Assembly (NCBI GenBank): GCA_035535995.1
Contig: DATLOZ010000009.1
Location: forward strand, 257,003 to 321,002
Length of the DNA stretch: 64,000 bases
Source of the DNA: JANYCO01 sp035535995
Lineage (GTDB): Bacteria > Bacteroidota > Bacteroidia > Cytophagales > Cytophagaceae
Reading direction: 5' to 3'
Position 1 is the stretch's first letter. Each line of letters starts with the position of its first letter. Positions 40,317-48,726 of this stretch are shown one piece after another. Below the pieces are notes generated by a model. That model ran no database searches and had not been told where the DNA came from. It saw only the letters and a list, made by a program, of their open reading frames with translations. Made by a program: the position numbers and the translations under genes.

Positions 40317-41768
40317 ATGAAAACTGCTAAATCAATTATCCTTTTGAACATCCTGTTCTGGATGTTTTGCTGCCCGCCATTGATCGCTGACCTTCCTGAA
40401 AAGATCTATACTCCTGAAACCGTTCCCAATCCTACAGGTCCGGGTGGCGGCTATGTGAGCAATCCGGAAAATATTTTGACCTCCGACGAAGTAGCTGCGC
40501 TCAACAGCGCAATCAGAGAGATCAACGACAGCACTACAGCGCAGGTCGGCATCGCAGTGATCAACTCGATCGGGGATGTAGCACCGGAAGATTTTGCTTA
40601 CAATCTTTTCCAGCAATGGGGCATCGGACAAAAAGATAAGAACAACGGATTGCTGATCCTTATTATAAAAGATCAGCACAAATGGCAAATCAAAACAGGA
40701 TATGGATTGGAAAGTATACTGCCTGATGCGCTCTGCAAAAGGATCGGTGAGAACAGTATGGTTCCTTATTTTAAAAATGGAGAATATGGGAATGGTCTTT
40801 TAGCAGCATTGGAAGAGATCCGCAAAGTATTGGAAAACCCTGCCTACGCAGAGGAGATACGCTCGGATCAAACAGAAGAGACAAGCTATAGCACTCAAGC
40901 AGAAGAACCCAGCTACGGCATGGTCTGGGTCTTTGTAATAGGCGCTATTCTCACTACGATTTATACAGGCATAAAGGTTAGTAAAAAAGCTATTTCGGAT
41001 ACTATTTCCTTCCCTGTTTTTTTCTTCTGCATTTTTTTCACGATCGCTTATTTCTTTCTTACAACCGTTTTTGATGTCACTAGCTTACTCAAACCCAGCA
41101 ATGCCCTGATCGCATTTTATGTAGGGATTAGCCTGATGGTATTGGCGATTCGCCTTCTGCAGAATAAAGATTGGAACAATAAACAAGAAGATGCTCTGCT
41201 CAAATACCATTCCATGAAAAAAGAACATCGTCCATGGCTACTTGCATTATTGCTGTTTCCCTTGACTTTTGTTTTTTATTTTAGCTGGTATATTTATTGG
41301 TTGATCAAACAAAAAATCCGCTTTGCACCAAGAACAGGAAAGATCACCGGAAAACCTCTGCGAAGACTTTCCGAATCGGAGGATGACCACTACCTGAAAA
41401 AAGAACAACTCACCGAAGAGCATATCAACTCTATTGATTACGATGTTTGGGTGAGCGACGATTTGCAAGACGTGGAGATCTTAGAATATGTGAATCATTT
41501 TTCCGGCTATTCACGCTGTCCGGACTGCCAGCGCAGAACTCATTATTCACAAAACCGCGTGATCTCGGAAGCTACGTATAGCAGCAGCGGTTCCGGGGTG
41601 CGCACTTATCGTTGTAAAAATTGTTCGTTCTTTAAAGAAGAATTCTATACCATTCCTCGCAAACAACGAAGCAGCAGTTCGGGAGGAGGAGGTTCCTCCG
41701 GCGGCGGAGGCGGCAGTTCATTCGGAGGCGGCTCTTCTGGCGGTGGCGGTGCTGGCGGTGGATGGTAG
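40317..41768 (+). CDS. TPM-domain membrane protein with zinc ribbon and Gly/Ser tail
   Basis: 483 residues. A signal/anchor (1-24) leads to a periplasmic TPM domain (about 45-175: ILTSDEVAALNSAIREINDS, VINSIGDVAPEDFAYNLFQQ, KDKNNGLLILIIKDQHKWQI, GYGLESILPD). Four membrane segments follow (203-220, 231-252, 262-281, 306-330). The cytoplasmic part has a four-cysteine zinc ribbon (Cys401, Cys404, Cys433, Cys436) and a tail of about 28 residues almost wholly Gly and Ser ending GGGW. TPM proteins are linked to acid phosphatase activity or photosystem repair elsewhere, and their bacterial role is uncertain. The GGGSSGGGG-type tail is common in this family. Confidence 0.85.
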   Translation: MKTAKSIILLNILFWMFCCPPLIADLPEKIYTPETVPNPTGPGGGYVSNPENILTSDEVAALNSAIREINDSTTAQVGIAVINSIGDVAPEDFAYNLFQQWGIGQKDKNNGLLILIIKDQHKWQIKTGYGLESILPDALCKRIGENSMVPYFKNGEYGNGLLAALEEIRKVLENPAYAEEIRSDQTEETSYSTQAEEPSYGMVWVFVIGAILTTIYTGIKVSKKAISDTISFPVFFFCIFFTIAYFFLTTVFDVTSLLKPSNALIAFYVGISLMVLAIRLLQNKDWNNKQEDALLKYHSMKKEHRPWLLALLLFPLTFVFYFSWYIYWLIKQKIRFAPRTGKITGKPLRRLSESEDDHYLKKEQLTEEHINSIDYDVWVSDDLQDVEILEYVNHFSGYSRCPDCQRRTHYSQNRVISEATYSSSGSGVRTYRCKNCSFFKEEFYTIPRKQRSSSSGGGGSSGGGGGSSFGGGSSGGGGAGGGW

Positions 41769-41772
41769 AATA

Positions 41773-41810
41773 CAGCAAGAGTAGTCAGATTTTTCTGGCT
41801 ACTCTTGCTG
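41773..41810. terminator. Bidirectional terminator between convergent genes
   Basis: CAGCAAGAGTAGTCAGA / CTGGCTACTCTTGCTG, a long near-perfect stem with a T-rich loop, 5 bp after the TPM gene stop. There is no T-tract after it. Confidence 0.65.
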
Positions 41811-41845
41811 TTGCTCTTGCTGACCTGGTGTTAAAATAATATCGT

Positions 41846-42640
41846 TTATGGCAGCGAATTTTTAAAATCGTTATAATTAAATCCGCTTGGACTCGTATTG
41901 CAGCCTATGCTTGCCGCTTTGTCGTTGATCGCTTGAATCCTGTTGTCCGGATTTGGATGTGTGCTTAAAAATTCGGGCGTGTTTCCTGAACTACCGGAGG
42001 CTGTAAGTTTTTCAAAAAATCCTGCTGCACCATTGCATTGGTAAGGAGTAGCGGAAAGATAAATTACCGAATATTCATCTGCCTCTGCTTCGTTCTTACG
42101 GCTGTATTTCAATTCCAATAAATTGGTAGCAAGCGAAGCAAGTGCATTTTGATTTTTCCCTAATACAATTGCCACCAATGTTTGAATGCCGTATTGCTCT
42201 GTCATCGCATCTGTGCTATGTCTGCGGTCGGCGTGTGCCATTTCGTGGCCCATTACACCTGCGAGCTCGTCTTCCGTATCAAGATATTTAATGATGCCTG
42301 AATACACGTAGATGTAGCCGCCTGGCGTGCAGAAGGCATTCAGCGTGGTGTCGCTGCGAATGATCTTTACATCCCAGACAAAATCATCCTTGTGATTTAA
42401 TTTTCCTGAGTTCAGAATTCTATCCCTGATAGCTCTCAGATACGTGTAGGATTGCGGATAATCGGCTTCGCTCAGGATTGGATAAGTAGCAGGATCGGCA
42501 GCGATCTGCTGAGATACCTGCAAGCCAAGTTTTTTATCGTCGTCGATCGAAAAGATATTGACGCCGCCGTCTTTATTTTTACAGGAATTAAATCCTACGA
42601 AAATCAGTAGTAGGAATGCGAAATGGTAGATGGGTTTCAT
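41846..42640 (-). CDS. M48-family metalloprotease, lipoprotein
   Basis: 264 residues. Lipobox FNSC gives Cys20. The zinc motif is His132-Glu-Met-Ala-His136 in GVMGHEMAHADRRHS, with the third ligand Glu184 or Glu186 in RKNEAEADEYS. NAFCTPGGYIYVYSGIIKYL is the usual substrate-cleft strand. These BepA/LoiP-type proteases act in the periplasm on misfolded outer-membrane proteins. It is monocistronic as far as can be seen. A palindromic repeat lies between it and the Ldh gene. Confidence 0.92.
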   Translation of the reverse strand: MKPIYHFAFLLLIFVGFNSCKNKDGGVNIFSIDDDKKLGLQVSQQIAADPATYPILSEADYPQSYTYLRAIRDRILNSGKLNHKDDFVWDVKIIRSDTTLNAFCTPGGYIYVYSGIIKYLDTEDELAGVMGHEMAHADRRHSTDAMTEQYGIQTLVAIVLGKNQNALASLATNLLELKYSRKNEAEADEYSVIYLSATPYQCNGAAGFFEKLTASGSSGNTPEFLSTHPNPDNRIQAINDKAASIGCNTSPSGFNYNDFKNSLP

Positions 42641-42712
42641 AAAAATGTTAGTTGTAATGTTATAGATAACAAAAAAGGAAAAACATAGTTCAGCTATTTT
42701 TCAAAAACTAAC

Positions 42713-42740
42713 CCTATAAGGTTTTTAAAAACCTTATAGG
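42713..42740. repeat. Palindromic repeat (copy 2)
   Basis: CCTATAAGG-TTTTTAAAAA-CCTTATAGG, almost identical to the palindrome at 38135-38163. It lies between two minus-strand genes and could terminate the Ldh transcript. Confidence 0.7.
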
Positions 42741-42753
42741 TATTATGATCTAA

Positions 42754-43818
42754 TTAAAATTTTACTTCAAATTTCTTGCTCAACTCTTCCAGGTCTTTTA
42801 CTACGGGCGGAAGCAGAGGAATCCCCTTTTCCATTCTTTCTTTTTCCATTTCTCTTTCCGGGTCTCCGGGGATGATCACTTGTTCTCCTTCTACTGCTTT
42901 CGCAGAACGGAAACGGCCGATCCAATTGTCCATATGATGCAGGAAGTCTTCCGCCGGGCGGAATGCATCTACACGCATGGCGCCGAAGAAATGGCCGATG
43001 CCTTCTCCTACCGGGTTTTCCGGAAGTGGAAGGAAATTAACAAACGGCGGAACCCAAGGCCCGTAATTGGCGCCAGATAATACTGCCGAGAAAATATCTA
43101 CGATTGAACCAAGGCAATACCCTTTGTGACTGCTGTGTTCACGGTCGCCTCCCAGTGGAAGCAAGGCACCTCCTTGTTTCAATTCATTTGCGTTGGGGGT
43201 TTGTTTTCCTTCTTTATCCTGGATCCAACCCAGCGGCGCATCGAGGCCTTTGCGCTGAAGGATCTCCAGCTTGCCGTTGGCAGCAGTGGTGGTAGCGAAG
43301 TCGGCTACAAAAGCCGGTTGTTTATTTGCCGGAATGGCTACAGCAATCGGATTCGTACCAAGCAATCTTTCCAATGAGAACGTAGGCGCCACGAGTGGAC
43401 TGGCATTGGTCATGGAAAGACCGATCATATTATTTTTCAGCGCCATCATTGCATGATAGCCTGCAATTCCGTAGTGGTTGGAATTTTTTACCGATACCCA
43501 TCCGGTACCAACATTCGTAGATTTTTCGATCGCGATCTGCATGGCTTTGGGAGCCACTACCAGGCCGAGGCCGCTGTCTCCGTTTACCACGGCAGTGCTT
43601 GGCGTTTCGTGAACTATCCTTACGTTAGGCTTCGCGTTGATCCTTCCGGTTTCCCACAATCTCACATAACCCACAAGACGCGCTATCCCATGCGAGTCTA
43701 CTCCTCTCAGGTCTGCGGATAGCAGCACCGTTGTAGCCAGGTCGGCATCTTCTTCTGAACAACCTATTTTTGTAAAGATTTCTTTCGTAAAAGAAAAAAG
43801 CGTTTGGTACGAATACAT
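42754..43818 (-). CDS. Ldh-family (malate/L-lactate type) dehydrogenase
   Basis: 354 residues of the LDH2/MDHG1 family of NAD(P)-dependent 2-hydroxyacid dehydrogenases with an atypical fold. The family motif SADLRGVDSHGIARL includes the catalytic His43. GWVSVKNSNHYGIAGYHAMM and LLGTNPIAVAIPANKQPAFV are typical nucleotide and substrate blocks. The ERMEKGIPL segment near the C-terminus is also conserved. Substrates in the family include malate, sulfolactate, ureidoglycolate and piperideine-carboxylate; none can be chosen here, although sulfolactate is of interest beside a sulfur locus (weak inference). Cytoplasmic. Confidence 0.9.
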   Translation of the reverse strand: MYSYQTLFSFTKEIFTKIGCSEEDADLATTVLLSADLRGVDSHGIARLVGYVRLWETGRINAKPNVRIVHETPSTAVVNGDSGLGLVVAPKAMQIAIEKSTNVGTGWVSVKNSNHYGIAGYHAMMALKNNMIGLSMTNASPLVAPTFSLERLLGTNPIAVAIPANKQPAFVADFATTTAANGKLEILQRKGLDAPLGWIQDKEGKQTPNANELKQGGALLPLGGDREHSSHKGYCLGSIVDIFSAVLSGANYGPWVPPFVNFLPLPENPVGEGIGHFFGAMRVDAFRPAEDFLHHMDNWIGRFRSAKAVEGEQVIIPGDPEREMEKERMEKGIPLLPPVVKDLEELSKKFEVKF

Positions 43819-43856
43819 TCTTTTTTTAGTAATTTTTTATCGGGACAAAAATAGTT

Positions 43857-43918
43857 AAAAAATTATGAGTTATAAATGATTGGATTAATTCAACATTCAT
43901 AACTCATAACTTTTTTAT
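43857..43918. terminator. Terminator after the YwqK-like gene
   Basis: TTATGAGTTATAAATG pairs with CATTCATAACTCATAA (one mismatch). Six Ts follow on each strand. Its right edge overlaps the stop of the gene at 43915. Confidence 0.65.
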
Positions 43919-44880
43919 TTCTTCTTCTTCAATGCCTTTTTAATAGGATCTTTTTCTACTTTCTTGCTATTAGGATCTTGCTTTTCTCCATTGATCACGA
44001 TCAGATTTCCTTTGGCATCCCATTCTTTCATCACTATTGGATCTTTTACTTCCCATTGGTCTTTCGGGTATTGTACCTCCCGCTTGCGTTTATTTTTATC
44101 AGGAAAATATTCGATCCACAAGCCTGTCTTTTTTCCTTCGGAAAAATATCCTTTGATCAACAACTGTCCGTTTTCAAGAAAGAAATAGTATTCACCTGTT
44201 TTCTCTCCATATTCAGAAGGCACCACTTCTTTTACTTTTTTGCGATCAAAATCGTAGTAGGTAATTTGTGCTTCTCTCTGGAAGCCATGATAGTATTTGG
44301 CTTTCCCTGTCAGGATCGGCTGCAGGTTTTCTTCCCGGCTGTATTTGGGCAGCGGCGGCTCCCACCATTTTTTTTCCCATTTATATTTTTCCCATCGCCC
44401 ATGTTTGGCTCCTACATAAAAAATGCCCGTTTCCATCATACGTCCTGCAATATACTTGGTGTAAGGACCATGAAGAATTTTATATTTCTCCATCTTAGCC
44501 AGCTCTTCTTTGTGCACCTTCACTACCTTTCCTTTCATCATGTCCCAAACATAAATATCATTGATGTAGCTGGAAGGTTCTTCATTTTTTTTCAGCACAT
44601 AAAACAACTCTACCGTTTGTTTTTCCTCCATGCCTTCGTGAGTATATCCTTTCCTGGTTTTTTTACCATAGAAAAGATTTTTCTTCATTTTTTTCTTTTT
44701 CTTCTTCCGTTTAAACTTCAGCGTGCTATCTGCGTCGAAACTAATATCGGGAACGGTATCACGGATCAGTGAACCTCCGTAGGGGAGCATTGGTTTTTCC
44801 TCCGGCACTTGGGCATGAAGCATGCCGCCTAAGAGTAAAAACAATAAGAAAAACGTAACGTACCGAAGACTGAATTTCAT
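43915..44880 (-). CDS. Secreted MORN/YwqK-like repeat protein
   Basis: 321 residues with a signal peptide (1-24, GMLHAQ). A lysine-rich stretch (KFKRKKKKKKMKKNLFYGKK) is followed by repeated units of the YwqK/MORN pattern (KILHGPYTKYIAGRMMETGI, EYYFFLENGQLLIKGYFSEG, GLWIEYFPDKNKRKREVQYP). Such repeats form beta-hairpin ladders; they are common in Bacteroidota secreted proteins of unknown function. The protein is very basic. A strong 14-bp hairpin ends only 7 nt before the start codon and may control translation. Confidence 0.7.
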   Translation of the reverse strand: MKFSLRYVTFFLLFLLLGGMLHAQVPEEKPMLPYGGSLIRDTVPDISFDADSTLKFKRKKKKKKMKKNLFYGKKTRKGYTHEGMEEKQTVELFYVLKKNEEPSSYINDIYVWDMMKGKVVKVHKEELAKMEKYKILHGPYTKYIAGRMMETGIFYVGAKHGRWEKYKWEKKWWEPPLPKYSREENLQPILTGKAKYYHGFQREAQITYYDFDRKKVKEVVPSEYGEKTGEYYFFLENGQLLIKGYFSEGKKTGLWIEYFPDKNKRKREVQYPKDQWEVKDPIVMKEWDAKGNLIVINGEKQDPNSKKVEKDPIKKALKKKK

Positions 44881-44887
44881 AATTAAA

Positions 44888-44921
44888 AGCCGTAGCCACT
44901 GTATTTGCAGTAGCTACGGCT
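44888..44921 (-). promoter_or_regulatory. Strong hairpin ending 7 nt before the start codon at 44880
   Basis: On the minus strand AGCCGTAGCTACTG pairs with CAGTGGCTACGGCT (14 bp, one G-T) around a six-base loop, followed by TTTAATT and then the ATG. It is either a terminator of upstream transcription placed against the gene or a translational control element. Confidence 0.6.
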
Positions 44922-44965
44922 AATTTATAACTTATTTTTTAAATAATTATTGTCTATAACAGAAC

Positions 44966-45132
44966 CGTCATTGCGAGGAGTTCCCGACGATAGTCGGGAG
45001 CGACGAAGCAATCTGTCGCTACGCAGCCCTTGTTAATTTGAAATCGGTGATTTAAATAACGGGCTCAGCTTCGTAGCTAACAGATTGCTTCGTCATTCTC
45101 CGCCGGTTGGCGGATCATTCCTCGCAATGACG
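44966..45132. mobile_element. MITE-like palindromic element (CGTCATTGCGAGGA type)
   Basis: 167 bp. The left end reads CGTCATTGCGAGGAG and the right end CCTCGCAATGACG. Inside, CGAAGCAATCTG pairs with CAGATTGCTTCG and GCTACGCAGCCC partly with GGGCTCAGCTTCGTAGC. Each arm has its own small palindrome (CCCGACGATAGTCGGG; TCCGCCGGTTGGCGGA). No ORF. This is a well-known class of dispersed repeat in Bacteroidota. It sits downstream of htpG. Confidence 0.82.
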
Positions 45133-45140
45133 TAGAGATA

Positions 45141-46961
45141 TTAGTTCACACTAATCTCCACACTTCTGCGAATGAAATCGGTAAGGTCTTTCCCCGTCAG
45201 CATGCCTTGCGACAATAGCGCCAGATCGTATACCTGTTTCGCTATTTTTTTGCGGTCTTCTTCCGAAGATTCGTTCAGGATCTTCTGCGTCACCGGGTGA
45301 TTGCTATTCACTACTACGTTGTACATTTCAGGCATTGCACCCATGAAATTCATACCTCCGCCTGCGGCCGACATGTCTTTCATACGACGCATAAACTCCG
45401 GAAGCATAATGGAAACCGGAAGTTCCTCTACTGAAAGCGGTTCCAGGCTCACGGTCATATTTTTGTTGGCGATCGCGCTTTCAAAAACTTCCTTCACCTG
45501 CTTTTGCTGGTCTTCCGACAGCACGCTTTCAAGCTTGATATCTTTGTCAATAATTTTCTCGATCGTTTCGGAGTCTACACGTTTGAGGGAGAATTTTTCC
45601 TGTTTACGTTCCAGCATTCCGATAAAATGAGGGTCGATCACGGAAGCCATTTCCAACACATCGTATCCTTTGTTTTCCGCGGAGCGGATGTAAACATCCT
45701 GCTTGCCTTTGTCTGTAGTATAAAGCGCTACAATGGCTTCGGTTTTATCGGTTTGATTGGCTTTGATATGCTCTTTGTATTTCTCAATGGTAAAGCTTTC
45801 GCCTTTGGTATTTTTCAGAAGGCAAAAATCTTTTGCTTTTTCATAAAACTTATCATCGCTCAGCATTCCATATTTTACAAACACATTGATATCATCCCAT
45901 TTTTCTTCAAAACCTTTAGGATCGTTGTTGTAAAGCTCGGACAGCTTATCGGCTACTTTTTTGGTGATGTGCGCGTTGATCTTTTTTACATTTGAATCTG
46001 CCTGCAAAAAGCTTCTCGAAACGTTGAGCGGAATATCCGGCGAATCGAGCACGCCGTGCATGAGCATCAAAAATTCCGGCACTACATCTTTTACTTCATC
46101 GGTAATAAATACCTGACGCGAGTAGAGTTGAATTTTATTTTTCTGAACTTCAAAATCGGTTTTTAGTTTAGGAAAATATAAAATACCCGTCAGGTTGAAC
46201 GGATAGTCTACGTTCAAATGGATCCAGAACAAAGGCTCTTCGCTGAATGGATAAAGCTCTTTGTAGAAATTTTTATAATCCTCGTCTTTAAGTTCGGAAG
46301 GTGACTTCGTCCACAGCGGCGTGGTATTGTTGATCACCTTTCCATCAAACTCGATCTCTACCGGAAGGAATTTGCAATATTTTTCAAGAATATTTTCCAG
46401 CCTGTATTTTTCTAAAAATTCGGTGGAATCATCTGCAATATGAAGAATGATATCGGTTCCTCTTTCCGTCTTAGTGCCTGGAGTAATTTCGAACTCCGTG
46501 CTGCCATCGCAGATCCAGCGGGCAGGCTGGGCGCCATCCTGGTAGGAAAGCGTATTAATTTCTACCTGGGAAGAAACCATAAACGCAGAATAAAAACCCA
46601 GACCAAAATGGCCGATGATCTGTTTCTCATCGCCTTTGTCTTTATATTTTTCTATAAACTCAGTAGCGCCCGAAAAAGCGATCTGGTTGATATATTTTTT
46701 GATCTCGTCTGCCGTCATCCCGATTCCCTGGTCGCTGATGGTGATCGTTTTGGCAGTTTCATCGATCGATACGGTTACTTTGGGATTGCCTACTTCTCCT
46801 TTGTACTCGCCAAAGGAAGCCAGCTTTTTCAGTTTCTGAGTGGCGTCTACGGCATTGGACACTAGCTCCCGAAGGAAAATTTCATGGTCCGAATAGAGAA
46901 ATTTCTTGATAATGGGAAAAATATTCTCTGTGTGGATTGAAATGGTGCCTTTTTCTTGCAT
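45141..46961 (-). CDS. htpG: Chaperone protein HtpG (Hsp90)
   Basis: 606 residues from ATG 46961, where the protein starts MQEKGTISIHTENIFPIIKK like other HtpG proteins; an upstream frame of 18 residues is untypical. The GHKL ATPase site is complete: LRELVSNAVDATQKL, ISDQGIGMTADEI, and IIGHFGLGFYSAFMVS. The middle domain (RQVFITDEVKDVVPEFLMLM) and dimerisation domain (MLPEFMRRMKDMSA) follow. It is an ATP-driven cytoplasmic dimeric chaperone. It is about the usual length. It appears monocistronic, with a candidate promoter at 47043-47050 and a dispersed repeat downstream. Confidence 0.97.
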   Translation of the reverse strand: MQEKGTISIHTENIFPIIKKFLYSDHEIFLRELVSNAVDATQKLKKLASFGEYKGEVGNPKVTVSIDETAKTITISDQGIGMTADEIKKYINQIAFSGATEFIEKYKDKGDEKQIIGHFGLGFYSAFMVSSQVEINTLSYQDGAQPARWICDGSTEFEITPGTKTERGTDIILHIADDSTEFLEKYRLENILEKYCKFLPVEIEFDGKVINNTTPLWTKSPSELKDEDYKNFYKELYPFSEEPLFWIHLNVDYPFNLTGILYFPKLKTDFEVQKNKIQLYSRQVFITDEVKDVVPEFLMLMHGVLDSPDIPLNVSRSFLQADSNVKKINAHITKKVADKLSELYNNDPKGFEEKWDDINVFVKYGMLSDDKFYEKAKDFCLLKNTKGESFTIEKYKEHIKANQTDKTEAIVALYTTDKGKQDVYIRSAENKGYDVLEMASVIDPHFIGMLERKQEKFSLKRVDSETIEKIIDKDIKLESVLSEDQQKQVKEVFESAIANKNMTVSLEPLSVEELPVSIMLPEFMRRMKDMSAAGGGMNFMGAMPEMYNVVVNSNHPVTQKILNESSEEDRKKIAKQVYDLALLSQGMLTGKDLTDFIRRSVEISVN

Positions 46962-47042
46962 AACTATAGTTCGGTTTAATCGGTTTAAATGAATAATGTA
47001 ATGGGGGAAAAACAAATACTATTCCAGCCATAATAGACCTGA

Positions 47043-47050
47043 CAAAGTTA
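47043..47050 (-). promoter_or_regulatory. Candidate -7 element of htpG
   Basis: TAACTTTG on the minus strand fits TAnnTTTG. It lies 82 nt before the ATG. No clean -33 element. Confidence 0.4.
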
Positions 47051-47104
47051 CAGTTTATTATCCGAAGGGTTTAAGTCTGCACTAAATTTTTACTTTAATA
47101 TTCA

Positions 47105-47581
47105 CTACTTTACAAACGTTTCCAACTGCTGTGCATTAATACCTACCAATCTCCACTCCGGATCAATCGCGGCGTTGAATTTTTTATAGAAATTAATAGC
47201 AGGTTCATTCCAGTCGAGTACCAGCCAGTTCATGCCGCTGCATTTGTGCTTGTGTGCATGTCTTGCGGTGGCTTCAAACAATTTAGTACCGATCCCTTTG
47301 CCACGAAACGATTCCGTAACCAGGATATCTTCCAGGTACAGCCGTTTGCCTTTCCAGGTAGAATAGCGATAGTAAAAGATAGAGATCCCTACCAACACAT
47401 GATCGGCTTCTGCTACAATGAGCCCGTACAAAGGTTCCTCGCCAAAGGCATCTTCCGTGAGCTGCTCTACGGACGTTTCTACCTGGTCAAGCGCTTTTTC
47501 ATAGATCGCCAATTCTTTGATCAGCTCAAATACCTGCGGTATATCTTCTGGCTTGCCGGGACGGATTGTGAGAGTGTGCAT
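47105..47581 (-). CDS. GNAT N-acetyltransferase, SSAT/thialysine-type
   Basis: 158 residues. The acetyl-CoA loop is RGKGIGTKLFEA (93-104) after the conserved KRLYLEDILVTES. The C-terminal block WLVLDWNEPAINFYKKFNA, then EWRLVGI, is the pattern of the spermidine/spermine and thialysine acetyltransferase branch. It therefore may acetylate a polyamine or a lysine analogue with acetyl-CoA in the cytoplasm. The upstream DUF1295 gene on the same strand ends 91 bp away, with a dispersed hairpin between, so a shared transcript is uncertain. Confidence 0.88.
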   Translation of the reverse strand: MHTLTIRPGKPEDIPQVFELIKELAIYEKALDQVETSVEQLTEDAFGEEPLYGLIVAEADHVLVGISIFYYRYSTWKGKRLYLEDILVTESFRGKGIGTKLFEATARHAHKHKCSGMNWLVLDWNEPAINFYKKFNAAIDPEWRLVGINAQQLETFVK

Positions 47582-47610
47582 ATTAAATTTACGATTTATA
47601 GTTTAGGAGA

Positions 47611-47672
47611 TGCCAGATGCCGGATAATGTTCACTTACATTTTTATCTGGCATCTGGTATCCGGCATCCTTT
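47611..47672. repeat. Hairpin with GATGCCAGATGCCGGA repeat
   Basis: GATGCCAGATGCCGGATA pairs imperfectly with TATCTGGCATCTGGTATCC and the nearby CCGGCATCC. The same 16-base string occurs at 11698-11713, also in an intergenic hairpin. Confidence 0.55.
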
Positions 47673-48593
47673 TCAGAGCTTAAATTTAGGAAAAAACCTT
47701 CCCGCTTTTTTCTGATACTCCGCATACTTCGGATATTTGCGCGCCGAAATTGCTTCGCTGAAATCGGAACTTCCCTGAAACAAAATCAACAACAACATAC
47801 AACCCGCGATCGACCAATTGATCCACTCGCCGGTGGCTACTACGCTAAATAGATAGAACACGATCCAGATCAATTGCTCCGAAGCGTAGTTCGGGTGTCT
47901 TATTTTTTTCCATAATCCTGACTGGATAAAGCCATCGGTGTATTCTCCTGTCTTTGTTTCTCCGATCTTTGCAAGACGTTTTTTCTCTTTTTGAAAATTA
48001 TGCATTTGCTGATCGGCAATAGTTTCGATGAGAAGGAAAGCCAGGAACAAGGCTGCAAGCAGGTAATCGATCATTGTGAGCGGAAGTCCAATGCCTTTCA
48101 TTGCTACAAGTATTGGCAGCGTAAACAATAGTATTAATCCGTTTTGATAAAAACAGATGAAAAAGAAATTGAACAGCGTCCATTTTAATTTGCCTTGCAA
48201 GGCAGGATTTTTTCTTAATTCTTCCCAACGGTAATCTTCTTCTCCTTCCCAAAATTTCCATTGATAAGCGCCTTTGCGCGCGAAGTTGAACGTGAGTCGC
48301 GCGCCCCATAAAGTCACCAGGATTGCCATTAAAACCACGCGTTCGTCCATGCCTGTTTTGACCGTAATGTACCATGCATAAAAGATTGGGAGAATGCTCC
48401 AGATCTTGTCTACCTGGCTGTTGTTGTTGGTCAGTTCGCCTAATACAAAACAGGCAAAAGCTATTCCGAGATAGATATACATGACCTGCCACAAAATTTC
48501 TTTTTGCGCGGCAAACAACGGCTCATCGATCCAGAAAGTGACGAAAGGCACTACTATCAAGGTAAAGAGAAGGATGATAATTGTTTTGATCAT
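47673..48593 (-). CDS. DUF1295 membrane protein (steroid 5-alpha-reductase-like)
   Basis: 306 residues with about six hydrophobic segments, starting with IIILLFTLIVVPFVTFWI. The C-terminal signature FIQSGLWKKIRHPNYASEQLIWIVFYLF is that of DUF1295/ICMT-type methyltransferase-reductase folds. LTNNNSQVDKIWSILPIFYAW and LWGARLTFNFARKGAYQWKFWEGEEDYRWEEL split into the usual family blocks. Members are presumed NADPH-dependent reductases of lipids or steroids, with few tested. Inner membrane. A T-rich region with a CAGAGTCTCC-type hairpin separates it from the macroglobulin gene upstream. Confidence 0.88.
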   Translation of the reverse strand: MIKTIIILLFTLIVVPFVTFWIDEPLFAAQKEILWQVMYIYLGIAFACFVLGELTNNNSQVDKIWSILPIFYAWYITVKTGMDERVVLMAILVTLWGARLTFNFARKGAYQWKFWEGEEDYRWEELRKNPALQGKLKWTLFNFFFICFYQNGLILLFTLPILVAMKGIGLPLTMIDYLLAALFLAFLLIETIADQQMHNFQKEKKRLAKIGETKTGEYTDGFIQSGLWKKIRHPNYASEQLIWIVFYLFSVVATGEWINWSIAGCMLLLILFQGSSDFSEAISARKYPKYAEYQKKAGRFFPKFKL

Positions 48594-48613
48594 AAAAAAT
48601 CAATTTATTAAAC

Positions 48614-48639
48614 TTTAGTCCACCCAGAGTCTCCCTCAC
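48614..48639 (-). repeat. 26-nt dispersed sequence shared with 1509-1534
   Basis: The minus strand reads GTGAGGGAGACTCTGGGTGG then ACTAAA; the plus strand at 1509-1534 reads GTGTGGGAGACTCTGAGCGG then ACCAAA. It sits next to a CAGAGT / ACTCTG hairpin. Confidence 0.45.
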
Positions 48640-48675
48640 TCTGAGATTATTTGTTTACAGGAATAAAAAAACAAT

Positions 48676-48722
48676 AAACAGAAATGCACGAAGAACGATG
48701 TGTCTTCGTGCATTTCTGTTTT
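48676..48722 (-). terminator. Terminator of the macroglobulin gene
   Basis: AAACAGAAATGCACGAAGA pairs perfectly with TCTTCGTGCATTTCTGTTT around an eight-base loop. It lies just after the stop codon at 48727. T-rich sequence (TTTATTGTTTTTTTATTCC) follows on the minus strand. Confidence 0.85.
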
Positions 48723-48726
48723 AACT

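Noticed and set aside
46962..47015. Upstream start of htpG at 47015
   Set aside because: It would add 18 residues (FFPHYIIHLNRLNRTIV) not seen in HtpG proteins, whose start is close to ATG 46961.
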